From positions 1-64,000 of the forward strand of contig JAFRFB010000055.1 in assembly GCA_017434555.1 (NCBI GenBank): a stretch of DNA of 64,000 nt. Direction: 5' to 3'. Origin of the DNA: Methanobrevibacter sp. (lineage in GTDB: Archaea; Methanobacteriota; Methanobacteria; Methanobacteriales; Methanobacteriaceae). Within the stretch, counting starts at the first letter, position 1, and every line of letters begins with the position of its first letter. Below the pieces are notes generated by a model. It was given only the letters and a program-made list of their open reading frames with translations, searched no databases and had not been told where the DNA came from. Positions 61,948-64,000 of this stretch are shown here, piece by piece. The position numbers and the translations under genes were made by a program.

Positions 61948-62307
61948 ATGGAAAATTGTCCAAATTGCCAAAACCACATATGCGTAAATGCTTCATTTAC
62001 ACAAATTTTGAACTTTTTAGAATTAGTCACTGAGTCTAATTCCTTTGAAATGGAGAATAATGAGGAATTCATGCTGATGGAGTTCATCCTAAGTGAGGAT
62101 TTCATCAACAGGCACAAAAAGCCAAAAAGAATTCCTTCAAAAATTCCCCGCAAATTGCCGAGGGAAATCTCCAACAATCTCTTTGAAAGGTTAACTGAAG
62201 ATAATTTCCAGGAATACTGTGGAGTTATCTCTGTAACCTGCAAGAATACGCCTCTGGTGTTTGAATACACTTCTTCAGGTGTTGATCTTGAATACATTGA
62301 TAACTAG
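61948..62307 (+). CDS. Hypothetical protein with N-terminal cysteine motif
   Basis: 119 residues from ATG 61948, with CTGGAGGTGTATTCA as ribosome site. Starts ENCPNCQNHICVNASF, a C-x2-C...C group that could bind zinc, then helices and a very basic Pro/Lys segment NRHKKPKRIPSKIPRKLPREIS. Unknown family. The HNH gene follows 9 bp later, so the pair may act together on nucleic acid. Confidence 0.55.
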   Translation: MENCPNCQNHICVNASFTQILNFLELVTESNSFEMENNEEFMLMEFILSEDFINRHKKPKRIPSKIPRKLPREISNNLFERLTEDNFQEYCGVISVTCKNTPLVFEYTSSGVDLEYIDN

Positions 62308-62316
62308 GGTGATTCT

Positions 62317-62568
62317 ATGATTTCATATGAGAAAGTCCATCCGGCTCAGGCCTACTGGAAACTTAAGGCCTGGGCAAGAGACCTTTTGTGTGAGCACGAC
62401 CGGTGCGTAATCTGTGGAAGCGAAAATAACCTTGAAGTCCACCATATAATCAAATGTGACAGGAAAAATCCCCTGTATTTCAGTCCCGACAACGGAGTGG
62501 TGATATGTCACAGCTGCCACAGCATGTATCACAGAAAATACTCTCAAATCAATCCCACACCTTTGTGA
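62317..62568 (+). CDS. HNH endonuclease domain protein
   Basis: 83 residues: AYWKLKAWARDLLCEHDRCVICGSENNLEVHHIIKCDRKNPLYFSPDNGVVICHSCHSMYHRKYSQ. The HNH pattern is complete: first zinc pair CVIC, catalytic HH in EVHHI, Asn in SPDNGVVIC, second pair CHSC and the final H (MYHRK). A minimal free-standing HNH nuclease of phage/mobile-element style. ATG follows AGGGTGATTCT. Substrate unknown; the neighbour with the basic segment may be a partner. Confidence 0.88.
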   Translation: MISYEKVHPAQAYWKLKAWARDLLCEHDRCVICGSENNLEVHHIIKCDRKNPLYFSPDNGVVICHSCHSMYHRKYSQINPTPL

Positions 62569-62712
62569 GGTTTTCACAGAACTATTCGCTAAAGCTTAAA
62601 AGAAAATCAGGATTGAAAAAGTGAATTGACAATTTTTAATTGAAGGAAAATAATTCCTTCACCAAAACTATTTTTATGTAAATTGACTAAATAGTATTTA
62701 GGAGTGTTTTTG

Positions 62713-64000
62713 ATGAAAAGTATTATTGTTGTAGATTGTTTATCAACAGGAATTAATTTTATAGGAGATATTGTTAACAGAGGATATAAACCGGTTGTAC
62801 TTGAGCTTAAATCAGGATTTGATGATGTTGAAGTGTATAAAGCTCAGGTTAATTCATTTTATGATAAAATTGATGAAAAATTTGACATGATTTTTGAAAA
62901 GGATTCCTATGAAGAAACTTTGGATGAGGCAAGGAAATTCAATCCCGAAATCATCGTGCCGGGCTCTGAAAGGGGAGTGATTCTCGCAACAAAGCTCGCT
63001 AATGATTTGAACTTGCTGTGTAATCCTATAGAAAACATTGATGCAATGACTTTAAAGGATGAAATGCACAACAGACTTGCTGAAAAAGGTCTCAGATATA
63101 TAAGGGGTCGTACGGTAACAACGGTTGAGGAGGCCTGTGAATTCTATGATGCAGAATCATTGACCGAGGTTGTTGTAAAGCCGGTATACAGTGCAGCGTC
63201 CGTTGGCGTTAAGATATGTGAAAACAGGGATGAAATGATTGATGCACTAAATGAAAATTTTTCACAAAAAAATTTTTACGGCGAGGATATAACTAAACTA
63301 ATTGTCCAGGAGCGTATAAAAGGTGAAGAATACTTCGTTAATACGGTTTCCAATGAAGGAATCCATCGTGTAACTACAATCTGGAAATACAACAAGGTAC
63401 ATACTGCTGATGGAGACATGATATACGATACCATTGAAACAGTAAATGAAATTGGTATTGGTGAGGCTGAAATGGTTGAATATGCATACAAGGTTGCTGA
63501 TGCCATAGGAATTCAATTTGGTGCTGTTCACGGTGAATATATGATTGATTCTAAGGGTCCTGTACTGATTGAAGTCAACTGCAGACCTAATGGATGCACT
63601 ATGCCTGCCGAGTTTATTGATAGGATTTCAGGCCAGCATGAAACCGACAGTATACTTGATTCATATTTGAAGCCTTCACGTTTTCATGCAAAAAGAAAGG
63701 AAAGGTATCGCTTAAATGCATATGCTGCCTTAAAGCTATTCATCGTTCCCGAAGACATCATGGCCCGCTCATCTCCGATGTCTGCGATTTCACCTAGACT
63801 TAAAAGTTTCTATCAGACTACTCTTGATTATATTGAAGAGGATACATTTTTCATGAAAACAAAGGATTTGGAAACTTCAGGCGGTCTTGTTTATATGGTC
63901 CATGAGGATAAGGGTGTATTGCAGGGAGATATAGATTATTTAAGAAGTGTTGAAAGAAATGTATTCAGTCTGGTATTGAGTGACGAAAAGGATATGAATT
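62713..64000 (+). CDS. ATP-grasp ligase, 3' end outside window
   Basis: 429 codons visible from ATG 62713 (GGAGTGTTTTTG before it), still open at the last base. N-terminal domain IIVVDCLSTGINFIGDIVNRGYKPVVLELKSG and IIVPGSERGVILATKLANDLNL; the ATP-grasp fold has EVVVKPVYSAASVGVKICEN, LIVQERIKGEEYFVNT, and the Mg-site strand FGAVHGEYMIDSKGPVLIEVNCRPNG. This resembles the L-amino-acid ligase/BacD-like branch: carboxylate activation by ATP and amide formation. A free amino-acid or peptide ligase in cofactor or wall biosynthesis is possible; the substrate is unknown. Confidence 0.85.
   Translation, partial: MKSIIVVDCLSTGINFIGDIVNRGYKPVVLELKSGFDDVEVYKAQVNSFYDKIDEKFDMIFEKDSYEETLDEARKFNPEIIVPGSERGVILATKLANDLNLLCNPIENIDAMTLKDEMHNRLAEKGLRYIRGRTVTTVEEACEFYDAESLTEVVVKPVYSAASVGVKICENRDEMIDALNENFSQKNFYGEDITKLIVQERIKGEEYFVNTVSNEGIHRVTTIWKYNKVHTADGDMIYDTIETVNEIGIGEAEMVEYAYKVADAIGIQFGAVHGEYMIDSKGPVLIEVNCRPNGCTMPAEFIDRISGQHETDSILDSYLKPSRFHAKRKERYRLNAYAALKLFIVPEDIMARSSPMSAISPRLKSFYQTTLDYIEEDTFFMKTKDLETSGGLVYMVHEDKGVLQGDIDYLRSVERNVFSLVLSDEKDMN

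Overview
This window is AT-rich archaeal DNA from a hydrogenotrophic, pseudomurein-walled methanogen, most like Methanobrevibacter (Methanobacteriales). The evidence is methenyl-H4MPT cyclohydrolase (Mch), F420H2:NADP oxidoreductase (NpdG), transcription factor S, DUF2284 and DUF4013 proteins, two rubrerythrins, many secreted adhesin-like proteins with Ig-like or beta-helix repeats, archaeal TATA boxes and U-rich terminators. No species call is made. No rRNA, tRNA, CRISPR array or complete insertion sequence was seen.

Layout. 1-11.9 kb: two DUF3344 adhesin-like proteins, a secreted and membrane-anchored CobN-like chelatase, then DUF2162, ExbB/TolQ-like and ExbD-like DUF2149 proteins. This looks like an energised extracytoplasmic tetrapyrrole or metal handling system related to bacterial hmuSTUV loci. 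12-13.4 kb: TFS, a 2TM protein and a rubrerythrin. 14-18 kb: two PD-(D/E)XK/Rpn-like genes around a ClC transporter. 18-26 kb: a nitroreductase and HTH regulator, mch, DUF4013, an adhesin, DUF2284, npdG, a MutH/Sau3AI-like domain protein and an Ig-like membrane protein. 26-31.5 kb: another Rpn-like gene, an adhesin with an unusual N-terminal domain and gene remnants. 31.5-41.3 kb: a CAT-like acyltransferase, an FAD oxidoreductase with an Mrp/NBP35 ATPase, MsrAB, four SseB-like genes, a zinc-ribbon protein, ketopantoate reductase and a CDF transporter. 41.5-46 kb: a CbbX-like AAA ATPase, a second rubrerythrin, a 4Fe-4S QueG-like protein and a VWA protein; the last two lie behind paired duplicated upstream elements with DtxR-type boxes. 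46-57 kb: two surface proteins with LPxTG-like tails, PAP2, hydrolase plus glycosyltransferase, an Rpn-like gene with a partial tandem duplicate, MarR-MATE, MntP, a universal stress protein and Ung. 57-64 kb: a large beta-helix adhesin, small hypotheticals, an HNH nuclease and an ATP-grasp enzyme cut by the window edge.

How it fits together. The recurring themes are the cell surface (at least nine exported proteins), oxygen and iron stress (rubrerythrins, MsrAB, FAD oxidoreductase, Mrp, Fe-S protein, iron-type boxes) and an expanding, decaying family of Rpn-like nucleases. The best candidate for an under-described system is the adhesin/CobN/DUF2162/ExbB/DUF2149 locus. Its adhesin and chelatase genes share a pair of identical 9-bp boxes spaced exactly 32 bp apart. 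Several genes also appear to start at AUA or AUU behind very strong ribosome binding sites.
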